DNA of 64,000 nucleotides, taken from assembly GCF_022605725.1 (NCBI RefSeq), contig NC_065567.1, forward strand, positions 28,375,127-28,439,126. The letters are read 5' to 3'. Origin of the DNA: Anthonomus grandis grandis. Its lineage: Eukaryota; Arthropoda; Insecta; Coleoptera; Curculionidae. Each line of letters opens with the position of its first letter. Position 1 is the first letter of the stretch. The position numbers and the translations under genes are program-made. Positions 48,201-62,954 of this stretch are shown here, piece by piece. The notes beneath the pieces were generated by a model that was given only the letters and a program-made list of their open reading frames with translations, was not told where the DNA came from and ran no database searches.

Positions 48201-51200
48201 TATTCCCATCACCTACATTACGAAAACACCGGATTATAACGGAATTCGACCAGAATAAGTGGAATTATAGCACTTTGAAAATTCGGAAAAAAGTCAATTT
48301 TCGACCCCGTTTTTGAGCCCAAAAATGGGCTACAAAAATGCGAGATCTCAGCTATTATGGGAGCTACGACCTTGCGGATGGTCTCGTTGGATTCAGGAGG
48401 ACGAAACTAAGTCAAAACCGTTGGAATTTTTCCGATAGGTCCCATAGAAGCCGAGATATATACCTCCAAAGTTTGGGATTTCTCATTTTTAGGGTATACC
48501 CCCCCGTATCGAATTTTTCACCAAAAATTGATTTTTTTCGAATTTGAACTAACTATACCAGCGGCTTGTTCCCATCACCTACAACACGAAAACACCGGGT
48601 TATAATGAGTTTCGAGAAAAACTAAGGGAGTTATAGCACTTTGAAAATGCGAAAAATCGATTTTCTTTAAACCCGAAAATAGCTATAGAAAACCCTATCA
48701 GCGGCTTATTCCCATCACCTACATTACGAAAACACCGGATTATAACGGAATTCGACCAGAACAAGTGGAATTATAGCACTTTGAAAATTCGGAAAAAAGT
48801 CAATTTTCGACCCCGTTTTTGAGCCCAAAAATGGGCTACAAAAATGCGAGATCTCAGCTATTATGGGAGCTACGACCTTGCGGATGGTCTCGTTGGATTC
48901 AGGAGGACGAAACTAAGTCAAAACCGTTGGAATTTTTCCGATAGGTCCCATAGAAGCCGAGATATGGACCTCCAAAGTTTGGGATTTCTCATTTTTAGGG
49001 TATACCCCCCCGTATCGAATTTTTCACCAAAAATTGATTTTTTTCGAATTCGAACTAACTATACCAGCGGCTTGTTCCCATCACCTACAACACGAAAACA
49101 CCGGGTTATAATGAGTTTCGAGAAAAACTAAGGGAGTTATAGCACTTTGAAAATGCGAAAAATCGATTTTCTTTAAACCCGAAAATAGCTATAGAAACCC
49201 TTATGAGCGGCTTATTCCCATCACCTACATTACGAAAACACCGGGTTATAACGGAATTCGACCAGAACAAGTGGAATTATAGCACTTTGAAAATTCGGAA
49301 AAAAGTCAATTTTCGACCCCGTTTTTGAGCCCAAAAATGGGCTACAAAAATGCGAGATCTCAGCTATTATGGGAGCTACGACCTTGCGGATGGTCTCGTT
49401 GGATTCAGGAGGACGAAACGAAGTCAAAACCGTTGGAATTTTCCCGATAGGGCCCATAGAAGCCGAGATATGGACCTCCAAAATTTGGGATTTTTCATTT
49501 TTAGGGTATACCCCCCCGTATCGAATTTTTCACCAAAAATTGACTTTTTTCGAATTTGAACTAACTATACCAGCGGCTTGTTCCCATCACCTACAACACG
49601 AAAACACCGGGTTATAATGAGTTTCGAGAAAAACTAAGGGAGTTATAGCACTTTGAAAATGCGAAAAATCGATTTTCTTTAAACCCGAAAATAGCTATAG
49701 AAAACCCTATCAGCGGCTTATTCCCATCACCTACATTACGAAAACACCGGATTATAACGGAATTCGACCAGAACAAGTGGAATTATAGCACTTTGAAAAT
49801 TCGGAAAAAAGTCAATTTTCGACCCCGTTTTTGAGCCCAAAAATGGGCTACAAAAATGCGAGATCTCAGCTATTATGGGAGCTACGACCTTGCGGATGGT
49901 CTCGTTGGATTCAGGAGGACGAAACGAAGTCAAAACCGTTGGAATTTTCCCGATAGGTCCCATAGAAGCCGAGATATGGACCTCCAAAGTTTGGGATTTC
50001 TCATTTTTAGGGTATACCCCCCCGTATCGAATTTTTCACCAAAAATTGATTTTTTTCGAATTTGAACTAACTATACCAGCGGCTTGTTCCCATCACCTAC
50101 AACACGAAAACACCGGGTTATAATGAGTTTCGAGAAAAACTAAGGGAGTTATAGCACTTTGAAAATGCGAAAAATCGATTTTCTTTAAACCCGAAAATAG
50201 CTATAGAAAACCCTATCAGCGGCTTATTCCCATCACCTACATTACGAAAACACCGGATTATAACGGAATTCGACCAGAACAAGTGGAATTATAGCACTTT
50301 GAAAATTCGGAAAAAAGTCAATTTTCGACCCCGTTTTTGAGCCCAAAAATGGGCTACAAAAATGCGAGATCTCAGCTATTATGGGAGCTACGACCTTGCG
50401 GATGGTCTCGTTGGTTTCAGGAGGACGAAACTAAGTCAAAACCGTTGGAATTTTTCCGATAGGTCCCATAGAAGCCGAGATATGGACCTCCAAAGTTTGG
50501 GATTTCTCATTTTTAGGGTATACCCCCCCGTATCGAATTTTTCACCAAAAATTGATTTTTTTCGAATTTGAACTAACTATACCAGCGGCTTGTTCCCATC
50601 ACCTACAACACGAAAACACCGGGTTATAATGAGTTTCGAGAAAAACTAAGGGAGTTATAGCACTTTGAAAATGCGAAAAATCGATTTTCTTTAAACCCGA
50701 AAATAGCTATAGAAACCCTTATGAGCGGCTTATTCCCATCACCTACATTACGAAAACACCGGGTTATAACGGAATTCGACCAGAACAAGTGGAATTATAG
50801 CACTTTGAAAATTCGGAAAAAAGTCAATTTTCGACCCCGTTTTTGAGCCCAAAAATGGGCTACAAAAATGCGAGATCTCAGCTATTATGGGAGCTACGAC
50901 CTTGCGGATGGTCTCGTTGGATTCAGGAGGACGAAACTAAGTCAAAACCGTTGGAATTTTCCCAATAGGACCAATAGAAGCCGAGATATGGACCTCCAAA
51001 GTTTGGGATTTCTCATTTTTAGGGTATACCCCCCCGTATCGAATTTTTCACCAAAAATTGATTTTTTTCGAATTTGAACTAACTATACCAGCGGCTTGTT
51101 CCCATCACCTACAACACGAAAACACCGGGTTATAATGAGTTTCGAGAAAAACTAAGGGAGTTATAGCACTTTGAAAATGCGAAAAATCGATTTTCTTTAA

Positions 51201-54200
51201 ACCCGAAAATAGCTATAGAAACCCTTATGAGCGGCTTATTCCCATCACCTACATTACGAAAACACCGGGTTATAACGGAATTCGACCAGAACAAGTGGAA
51301 TTATAGCACTTTGAAAATTCGGAAAAAAGTCAATTTTCGACCCCGTTTTTGAGCCCAAAAATGGGCTACAAAAATGCGAGATCTCAGCTATTATGGGAGC
51401 TACGACCTTGCGGATGGTCTCGTTGGATTCAGGAGGACGAAACTAAGTCAAAACCGTTGGAATTTTCCCAATAGGACCAATAGAAGCCGAGATATGGACC
51501 TCCAAAGTTTGGGATTTCTCATTTTTAGGGTATACCCCCCCGTATCGAATTTTTCACCAAAAATTGATTTTTTTCGAATTTGAACTAACTATACCAGCGG
51601 CTTGTTCCCATCACCTACAACACGAAAACACCGGGTTATAATGAGTTTCGAGAAAAACTAAGGGAGTTATAGCACTTTGAAAATGCGAAAAATCGATTTT
51701 CTTTAAACCCGAAAATAGCTATAGAAAACCCTATCAGCGGCTTATTCCCATCACCTACATTACGAAAACACCGGATTATAACGGAATTCGACCAGAATAA
51801 GTGGAATTATAGCACTTTGAAAATTCGGAAAAAAGTCAATTTTCGACCCCGTTTTTGAGCCCAAAAATGGGCTACAAAAATGCGAGATCTCAGCTATTAT
51901 GGGAGCTACGACCTTGCGGATGGTCTCGTTGGATTCAGGAGGACGAAACTAAGTCAAAACCGTTGGAATTTTTCCGATAGGTCCCATAGAAGCCGAGATA
52001 TATACCTCCAAAGTTTGGGATTTCTCATTTTTAGGGTATACCCCCCCGTATCGAATTTTTCACCAAAAATTGATTTTTTTCGAATTTGAACTAACTATAC
52101 CAGCGGCTTGTTCCCATCACCTACAACACGAAAACACCGGGTTATAATGAGTTTCGAGAAAAACTAAGGGAGTTATAGCACTTTGAAAATGCGAAAAATC
52201 GATTTTCTTTAAACCCGAAAATAGCTATAGAAAACCCTATCAGCGGCTTATTCCCATCACCTACATTACGAAAACACCGGATTATAACGGAATTCGACCA
52301 GAACAAGTGGAATTATAGCACTTTGAAAATTCGGAAAAAAGTCAATTTTCGACCCCGTTTTTGAGCCCAAAAATGGGCTACAAAAATGCGAGATCTCAGC
52401 TATTATGGGAGCTACGACCTTGCGGATGGTCTCGTTGGATTCAGGAGGACGAAACTAAGTCAAAACCGTTGGAATTTTTCCGATAGGTCCCATAGAAGCC
52501 GAGATATGGACCTCCAAAGTTTGGGATTTCTCATTTTTAGGGTATACCCCCCCGTATCGAATTTTTCACCAAAAATTGATTTTTTTCGAATTCGAACTAA
52601 CTATACCAGCGGCTTGTTCCCATCACCTACAACACGAAAACACCGGGTTATAATGAGTTTCGAGAAAAACTAAGGGAGTTATAGCACTTTGAAAATGCGA
52701 AAAATCGATTTTCTTTAAACCCGAAAATAGCTATAGAAACCCTTATGAGCGGCTTATTCCCATCACCTACATTACGAAAACACCGGGTTATAACGGAATT
52801 CGACCAGAACAAGTGGAATTATAGCACTTTGAAAATTCGGAAAAAAGTCAATTTTCGACCCCGTTTTTGAGCCCAAAAATGGGCTACAAAAATGCGAGAT
52901 CTCAGCTATTATGGGAGCTACGACCTTGCGGATGGTCTCGTTGGATTCAGGAGGACGAAACTAAGTCAAAACCGTTGGAATTTTTCCGATAGGTCCCATA
53001 GAAGCCGAGATATGGACCTCCAAAGTTTGGGATTTCTCATTTTTAGGGTATACCCCCCCGTATCGAATTTTTCACCAAAAATTGATTTTTTTCGAATTTG
53101 AACTAACTATACCAGCGGCTTGTTCCCATCACCTACAACACGAAAACACCGGGTTATAATGAGTTTCGAGAAAAACTAAGGGAGTTATAGCACTTTGAAA
53201 ATGCGAAAAATCGATTTTCTTTAAACCCGAAAATAGCTATAGAAACCCTTATGAGCGGCTTATTCCCATCACCTACATTACGAAAACACCGGGTTATAAC
53301 GGAATTCGACCAGAACAAGTGGAATTATAGCACTTTGAAAATTCGGAAAAAAGTCAATTTTCGACCCCGTTTTTGAGCCCAAAAATGGGCTACAAAAATG
53401 CGAGATCTCAGCTATTATGGGAGCTACGACCTTGCGGATGGTCTCGTTGGATTCAGGAGGACGAAACTAAGTCAAAACCGTTGGAATTTTCCCGATAGGT
53501 CCCATAGAAGCCGAGATATGGACCTCCAAAGTTAGGAATTTTTCATTTTAAGGGTATACCCCCCCGTATCGAATTTTTCACCAAAAATTGATTTTTTTCG
53601 AATTTGAACTAACTATACCAGCGGCTTGTTCCCATCACCTACAACACGAAAACACCGGGTTATAATGAGTTTCGAGAAAAACTAAGGGAGTTATAGCACT
53701 TTGAAAATGCGAAAAATCGATTTTCTTTAAACCCGAAAATAGCTATAGAAAACCCTATCAGCGGCTTATTCCCATCACCTACATTACGAAAACACCGGAT
53801 TATAACGGAATTCGACCAGAACAAGTGGAATTATAGCACTTTGAAAATTCGGAAAAAAGTCAATTTTCGACCCCGTTTTTGAGCCCAAAAATGGGCTACA
53901 AAAATGCGAGATCTCAGCTATTATGGGAGCTACGACCTTGCGGATGGTCTCGTTGGATTCAGGAGGACGAAACTAAGTCAAAACCGTTGGAATTTTTCCG
54001 ATAGGTCCCATAGAAGCCGAGATATATACCTCCAAAGTTTGGGATTTCTCATTTTTAGGGTATACCCCCCCGTATCGAATTTTTCACCAAAAATTGATTT
54101 TTTTCGAATTTGAACTAACTATACCAGCGGCTTGTTCCCATCACCTACAACACGAAAACACCGGGTTATAATGAGTTTCGAGTAAAACTAAGGGAGTTAT

Positions 54201-57200
54201 AGCACTTTGAAAATGCGAAAAATCGATTTTCTTTAAACCCGAAAATAGCTATAGAAAACCCTATCAGCGGCTTATTCCCATCACCTACATTACGAAAACA
54301 CCGGATTATAACGGAATTCGACCAGAACAAGTGGAATTATAGCACTTTGAAAATTCGGAAAAAAGTCAATTTTCGACCCCGTTTTTGAGCCCAAAAATGG
54401 GCTACAAAAATGCGAGATCTCAGCTATTATGGGAGCTACGACCTTGCGGATGGTCTCGTTGGATTCAGGAGGACGAAACTAAGTCAAAACCGTTGGAATT
54501 TTCCCAATAGGACCAATAGAAGCCCAGATATGGACCTCCAAAGTTTGGGATTTCTCATTTTTAGGGTATACCCCCCCGTATCGAATTTTTCACCAAAAAT
54601 TGATTTTTTTCGAATTTGAACTAACTATACCAGCGGCTTGTTCCCATCACCTACAACACGAAAACACCGGGTTATAATGAGTTTCGAGAAAAACTAAGGG
54701 AGTTATAGCACTTTGAAAATGCGAAAAATCGATTTTCTTTAAACCCGAAAATAGCTATAGAAAACCCTATCAGCGGCTTATTCCCATCACCTACATTACG
54801 AAAACACCGGATTATAACGGAATTCGACCAGAACAAGTGGAATTATAGCACTTTGAAAATTCGGAAAAAAGTCAATTTTCGACCCCGTTTTTGAGCCCAA
54901 AAATGGGCTACAAAAATGCGAGATCTCAGCTATTATGGGAGCTACGACCTTGCGGATGGTCTCGTTGGATTCAGGAGGACGAAACTAAGTCAAAACCGTT
55001 GGAATTTTCCCAATAGGACCAATAGAAGCCCAGATATGGACCTCCAAAGTTTGGGATTTCTCATTTTTAGGGTATACCCCCCCGTATCGAATTTTTCACC
55101 AAAAATTGATTTTTTTCGAATTTGAACTAACTATACCAGCGGCTTGTTCCCATCACCTACAACACAAAAACACCGGGTTATAATGAGTTTCGAGAAAAAC
55201 TAAGGGAGTTATAGCACTTTGAAAATGCGAAAAATCGATTTTCTTTAAACCCGAAAATAGCTATAGAAAACCCTATCAGCGGCTTATTCCCATCACCTAC
55301 ATTACGAAAACACCGGATTATAACGGAATTCGACCAGAACAAGTGGAATTATAGCACTTTGAAAATTCGGAAAAAAGTCAATTTTCGACCCCGTTTTTGA
55401 GCCCAAAAATGGGCTACAAAAATGCGAGATCTCAGCTATTATGGGAGCTACGACCTTGCGGATGGTCTCGTTGGATTCAGGAGGACGAAACGAAGTCAAA
55501 ACCGTTGGAATTTTCCCGATAGGTCCCATAGAAGCCGAGATATGGACCTCCAAAGTTTGGGATTTCTCATTTTTAGGGTATACCCCCCCGTATCGAATTT
55601 TTCACCAAAAATTGATTTTTTTCGAATTTGAACTAACTATACCAGCGGCTTGTTCCCATCACCTACAACACGAAAACACCGGGTTATAATGAGTTTCGAG
55701 AAAAACTAAGGGAGTTATAGCACTTTGAAAATGCGAAAAATCGATTTTCTTTAAACCCGAAAATAGCTATAGAAAACCCTATCAGCGGCTTATTCCCATC
55801 ACCTACATTACGAAAACACCGGATTATAACGGAATTCGACCAGAACAAGTGGAATTATAGCACTTTGAAAATTCGGAAAAAAGTCAATTTTCGACCCCGT
55901 TTTTGAGCCCAAAAATGGGCTACAAAAATGCGAGATCTCAGCTATTATGGGAGCTACGACCTTGCGGATGGTCTCGTTGGATTCAGGAGGACGAAACTAA
56001 GTCAAAACCGTTGGAATTTTCCCGATAGGGCCCATAGAAGCCGAGATATGGACCTCCAAAATTTGGGATTTCTCATTTTTAGGGTATACCCCCCCGTATC
56101 GAATTTTTCACCAAAAATTGACTTTTTTCGAATTTGAACTAACTATACCAGCGGCTTGTTCCCATCACCTACAACACGAAAACACCGGGTTATAATGAGT
56201 TTCGAGAAAAACTAAGGGAGTTATAGCACTTTGAAAATGCGAAAAATCGATTTTCTTTAAACCCGAAAATAGCTATAGAAAACCCTATCAGCGGCTTATT
56301 CCCATCACCTACATTACGAAAACACCGGATTATAACGGAATTCGACCAGAACAAGTGGAATTATAGCTCTTTGAAAATTCGGAAAAAAGTCAATTTTCGA
56401 CCTCGTTTTTGAGCCCAAAAATGGGCCACAAAAATGCGAGATCTCAGCTATTATGGGAGCTACGACCTTGCGGATGGTCTCGTTGGATTCAGGAGGACGA
56501 AACTAAGTCAAAACCGTTGGAATTTTTCCGATAGGTCCCATAGAAGCCGAGATATATACCTCCAAAGTTTGGGATTTCTCATTTTTAGGGTATACCCCCC
56601 CGTATCGAATTTTTCACCAAAAATTGATTTTTTTCGAATTTGAACTAACTATACCAGCGGCTTGTTCCCATCACCTACAACACGAAAACACCGGGTTATA
56701 ATGAGTTTCGAGTAAAACTAAGGGAGTTATAGCACTTTGAAAATGCGAAAAATCGATTTTCTTTAAACCCGAAAATAGCTATAGAAAACCCTATCAGCGG
56801 CTTATTCCCATCACCTACATTACGAAAACACCGGATTATAACGGAATTCGACCAGAACAAGTGGAATTATAGCACTTTGAAAATTCGGAAAAAAGTCAAT
56901 TTTCGACCCCGTTTTTGAGCCCAAAAATGGGCTACAAAAATGCGAGATCTCAGCTATTATGGGAGCTACGACCTTGCGGATGGTCTCGTTGGATTCAGGA
57001 GGACGAAACTAAGTCAAAACCGTTGGAATTTTCCCGATAGGTCCCATAGAAGCCGAGATATGGACCTCCAAAGTTAGGAATTTTTCATTTTAAGGGTATA
57101 CCCCCCCGTATCGAATTTTTCACCAAAAATTGATTTTTTTCGAATTTGAACTAACTATACCAGCGGCTTGTTCCCATCACCTACAACACGAAAACACCGG

Positions 57201-60200
57201 GTTATAATGAGTTTCGAGAAAAACTAAGGGAGTTATAGCACTTTGAAAATGCGAAAAATCGATTTTCTTTAAACCCGAAAATAGCTATAGAAAACCCTAT
57301 CAGCGGCTTATTCCCATCACCTACATTACGAAAACACCGGATTATAACGGAATTCGACCAGAACAAGTGGAATTATAGCACTTTGAAAATTCGGAAAAAA
57401 GTCAATTTTCGACCCCGTTTTTGAGCCCAAAAATGGGCTACAAAAATGCGAGATCTCAGCTATTATGGGAGCTACGACCTTGCGGATGGTCTCGTTGGAT
57501 TCAGGAGGACGAAACTAAGTCAAAACCGTTGGAATTTTCCCAATAGGACCAATAGAAGCCCAGATATGGACCTCCAAAGTTTGGGATTTCTCATTTTTAG
57601 GGTATACCCCCCCGTATCGAATTTTTCACCAAAAATTGATTTTTTTCGAATTTGAACTAACTATACCAGCGGCTTGTTCCCATCACCTACAACACAAAAA
57701 CACCGGGTTATAATGAGTTTCGAGAAAAACTAAGGGAGTTATAGCACTTTGAAAATGCGAAAAATCGATTTTCTTTAAACCCGAAAATAGCTATAGAAAA
57801 CCCTATCAGCGGCTTATTCCCATCACCTACATTACGAAAACACCGGATTATAACGGAATTCGACCAGAACAAGTGGAATTATAGCACTTTGAAAATTCGG
57901 AAAAAAGTCAATTTTCGACCCCGTTTTTGAGCCCAAAAATGGGCTACAAAAATGCGAGATCTCAGCTATTATGGGAGCTACGACCTTGCGGATGGTCTCG
58001 TTGGATTCAGGAGGACGAAACTAAGTCAAAACCGTTGGAATTTTTCCGATAGGTCCCATAGAAGCCGAGATATGGACCTCCAAAGTTTGGGATTTCTCAT
58101 TTTTAGGGTATACCCCCCCGTATCGAATTTTTCACCAAAAATTGATTTTTTTCGAATTTGAACTAACTATACCAGCGGCTTGTTCCCATCACCTACAACA
58201 CGAAAACACCGGGTTATAATGAGTTTCGAGAAAAACTAAGGGAGTTATAGCACTTTGAAAATGCGAAAAATCGATTTTCTTTAAACCCGAAAATAGCTAT
58301 AGAAAACCCTATCAGCGGCTTATTCCCATCACCTACATTACGAAAACACCGGATTATAACGGAATTCGACCAGAACAAGTGGAATTATAGCACTTTGAAA
58401 ATTCGGAAAAAAGTCAATTTTCGACCCCGTTTTTGAGCCCAAAAATGGGCTACAAAAATGCGAGATCTCAGCTATTATGGGAGCTACGACCTTGCGGATG
58501 GTCTCGTTGGATTCAGGAGGACGAAACTAAGTCAAAACCGTTGGAATTTTCCCGATAGGGCCCATAGAAGCCGAGATATGGACCTCCAAAATTTGGGATT
58601 TCTCATTTTTAGGGTATACCCCCCCGTATCGAATTTTTCACCAAAAATTGACTTTTTTCGAATTTGAACTAACTATACCAGCGGCTTGTTCCCATCACCT
58701 ACAACACGAAAACACCGGGTTATAATGAGTTTCGAGAAAAACTAAGGGAGTTATAGCACTTTGAAAATGCGAAAAATCGATTTTCTTTAAACCCGAAAAT
58801 AGCTATAGAAAACCCTATCAGCGGCTTATTCCCATCACCTACATTACGAAAACACCGGATTATAACGGAATTCGACCAGAACAAGTGGAATTATAGCACT
58901 TTGAAAATTCGGAAAAAAGTCAATTTTCGACCCCGTTTTTGAGCCCAAAAATGGGCTACAAAAATGCGAGATCTCAGCTATTATGGGAGCTACGACCTTG
59001 CGGATGGTCTCGTTGGATTCAGGAGGACGAAACGAAGTCAAAACCGTTGGAATTTTCCCGATAGGGCCCATAGAAGCCGAGATATGGACCTCCAAAATTT
59101 GGGATTTCTCATTTTTAGGGTATACCCCCCCGTATCGAATTTTTCACCAAAAATTGACTTTTTTCGAATTTGAACTAACTATACCAGCGGCTTGTTCCCA
59201 TCACCTACAACACGAAAACACCGGGTTATAATGAGTTTCGAGAAAAACTAAGGGAGTTATAGCACTTTGAAAATGCGAAAAATCGATTTTCTTTAAACCC
59301 GAAAATAGCTATAGAAAACCCTATCAGCGGCTTATTCCCATCACCTACATTACGAAAACACCGGATTATAACGGAATTCGACCAGAACAAGTGGAATTAT
59401 AGCACTTTGAAAATTCGGAAAAAAGTCAATTTTCGACCCCGTTTTTGAGCCCAAAAATGGGCTACAAAAATGCGAGATCTCAGCTATTATGGGAGCTACG
59501 ACCTTGCGGATGGTCTCGTTGGATTCAGGAGGACGAAACGAAGTCAAAACCGTTGGAATTTTCCCGATAGGTCCCATAGAAGCCGAGATATGGACCTCCA
59601 AAGTTTGGGATTTCTCATTTTTAGGGTATACCCCCCCGTATCGAATTTTTCACCAAAAATTGATTTTTTTCGAATTTGAACTAACTATACCAGCGGCTTG
59701 TTCCCATCACCTACAACACGAAAACACCGGGTTATAATGAGTTTCGAGAAAAACTAAGGGAGTTATAGCACTTTGAAAATGCGAAAAATCGATTTTCTTT
59801 AAACCCGAAAATAGCTATAGAAAACCCTATCAGCGGCTTATTCCCATCACCTACATTACGAAAACACCGGATTATAACGGAATTCGACCAGAACAAGTGG
59901 AATTATAGCACTTTGAAAATTCGGAAAAAAGTCAATTTTCGACCCCGTTTTTGAGCCCAAAAATGGGCTACAAAAATGCGAGATCTCAGCTATTATGGGA
60001 GCTACGACCTTGCGGATGGTCTCGTTGGATTCAGGAGGACGAAACGAAGTCAAAACCGTTGGAATTTTCCCGATAGGGCCCATAGAAGCCGAGATATGGA
60101 CCTCCAAAATTTGGGATTTCTCATTTTTAGGGTATACCCCCCCGTATCGAATTTTTCACCAAAAATTGACTTTTTTCGAATTTGAACTAACTATACCAGC

Positions 60201-62954
60201 GGCTTGTTCCCATCACCTACAACACGAAAACACCGGGTTATAATGAGTTTCGAGAAAAACTAAGGGAGTTATAGCACTTTGAAAATGCGAAAAATCGATT
60301 TTCTTTAAACCCGAAAATAGCTATAGAAAACCCTATCAGCGGCTTATTCCCATCACCTACATTACGAAAACACCGGATTATAACGGAATTCGACCAGAAC
60401 AAGTGGAATTATAGCACTTTGAAAATTCGGAAAAAAGTCAATTTTCGACCCCGTTTTTGAGCCCAAAAATGGGCTACAAAAATGCGAGATCTCAGCTATT
60501 ATGGGAGCTACGACCTTGCGGATGGTCTCGTTGGATTCAGGAGGACGAAACTAAGTCAAAACCGTTGGAATTTTCCCGATAGGTCCCATAGAAGCCGAGA
60601 TATGGACCTCCAAAGTTAGGAATTTTTCATTTTAAGGGTATACCCCCCCGTATCGAATTTTTCACCAAAAATTGATTTTTTTCGAATTTGAACTAACTAT
60701 ACCAGCGGCTTGTTCCCATCACCTACAACACGAAAACACCGGGTTATAATGAGTTTCGAGAAAAACTAAGGGAGTTATAGCACTTTGAAAATGCGAAAAA
60801 TCGATTTTCTTTAAACCCGAAAATAGCTATAGAAAACCCTATCAGCGGCTTATTCCCATCACCTACATTACGAAAACACCGGATTATAACGGAATTCGAC
60901 CAGAACAAGTGGAATTATAGCACTTTGAAAATTCGGAAAAAAGTCAATTTTCGACCCCGTTTTTGAGCCCAAAAATGGGCTACAAAAATGCGAGATCTCA
61001 GCTATTATGGGAGCTACGACCTTGCGGATGGTCTCGTTGGTTTCAGGAGGACGAAACTAAGTCAAAACCGTTGGAATTTTTCCGATAGGTCCCATAGAAG
61101 CCGAGATATGGACCTCCAAAGTTTGGGATTTCTCATTTTTAGGGTATACCCCCCCGTATCGAATTTTTCACCAAAAATTGATTTTTTTCGAATTTGAACT
61201 AACTATACCAGCGGCTTGTTCCCATCACCTACAACACGAAAACACCGGGTTATAATGAGTTTCGAGAAAAACTAAGGGAGTTATAGCACTTTGAAAATGC
61301 GAAAAATCGATTTTCTTTAAACCCGAAAATAGCTATAGAAACCCTTATGAGCGGCTTATTCCCATCACCTACATTACGAAAACACCGGGTTATAACGGAA
61401 TTCGACCAGAACAAGTGGAATTATAGCACTTTGAAAATTCGGAAAAAAGTCAATTTTCGACCCCGTTTTTGAGCCCAAAAATGGGCTACAAAAATGCGAG
61501 ATCTCAGCTATTATGGGAGCTACGACCTTGCGGATGGTCTCGTTGGATTCAGGAGGACGAAACTAAGTCAAAACCGTTGGAATTTTCCCAATAGGACCAA
61601 TAGAAGCCGAGATATGGACCTCCAAAGTTTGGGATTTCTCATTTTTAGGGTATACCCCCCCGTATCGAATTTTTCACCAAAAATTGATTTTTTTCGAATT
61701 TGAACTAACTATACCAGCGGCTTGTTCCCATCACCTACAACACGAAAACACCGGGTTATAATGAGTTTCGAGAAAAACTAAGGGAGTTATAGCACTTTGA
61801 AAATGCGAAAAATCGATTTTCTTTAAACCCGAAAATAGCTATAGAAACCCTTATGAGCGGCTTATTCCCATCACCTACATTACGAAAACACCGGGTTATA
61901 ACGGAATTCGACCAGAACAAGTGGAATTATAGCACTTTGAAAATTCGGAAAAAAGTCAATTTTCGACCCCGTTTTTGAGCCCAAAAATGGGCTACAAAAA
62001 TGCGAGATCTCAGCTATTATGGGAGCTACGACCTTGCGGATGGTCTCGTTGGATTCAGGAGGACGAAACTAAGTCAAAACCGTTGGAATTTTCCCAATAG
62101 GACCAATAGAAGCCGAGATATGGACCTCCAAAGTTTGGGATTTCTCATTTTTAGGGTATACCCCCCCGTATCGAATTTTTCACCAAAAATTGATTTTTTT
62201 CGAATTTGAACTAACTATACCAGCGGCTTGTTCCCATCACCTACAACACGAAAACACCGGGTTATAATGAGTTTCGAGAAAAACTAAGGGAGTTATAGCA
62301 CTTTGAAAATGCGAAAAATCGATTTTCTTTAAACCCGAAAATAGCTATAGAAACCCTTATGAGCGGCTTATTCCCATCACCTACATTACGAAAACACCGG
62401 GTTATAACGGAATTCGACCAGAACAAGTGGAATTATAGCACTTTGAAAATTCGGAAAAAAGTCAATTTTCGACCCCGTTTTTGAGCCCAAAAATGGGCTA
62501 CAAAAATGCGAGATCTCAGCTAATATGGGAGCTACGACCTTGCGGATGGTCTCGTTGGTTTCAGGAGGACGAAACTAAGTCAAAACCGTTGGAATTTTTC
62601 CGATAGGTCCCATAGAAGCCGAGATATGGACCTCCAAAGTTTGGGATTTCTCATTTTTAGGGTATACCCCCCCGTATCGAATTTTTCACCAAAAATTGAT
62701 TTTTTTCGAATTTGAACTAACTATACCAGCGGCTTGTTCCCATCACCTACAACACGAAAACACCGGGTTATAATGAGTTTCGAGAAAAACTAAGGGAGTT
62801 ATAGCACTTTGAAAATGCGAAAAATCGATTTTCTTTAAACCCGAAAATAGCTATAGAAAACCCTATCAGCGGCTTATTCCCATCACCTACATTACGAAAA
62901 CACCGGGTTATAACGGAATTCGACCAGAACAAGTGGAATTATAGCATTTTGAAA

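Noticed and set aside
37710..62209. Tandem family of ~45 small proteins of 69-95 residues (MRDLSYYGSYDLADGLVGF...) in the satellite
   Set aside because: The frames are a fixed by-product of the 506-bp monomer. They overlap 82-83-residue frames on both strands, are destroyed by stops in at least six monomers, have no domain, and the differences between copies do not favour silent sites by eye.
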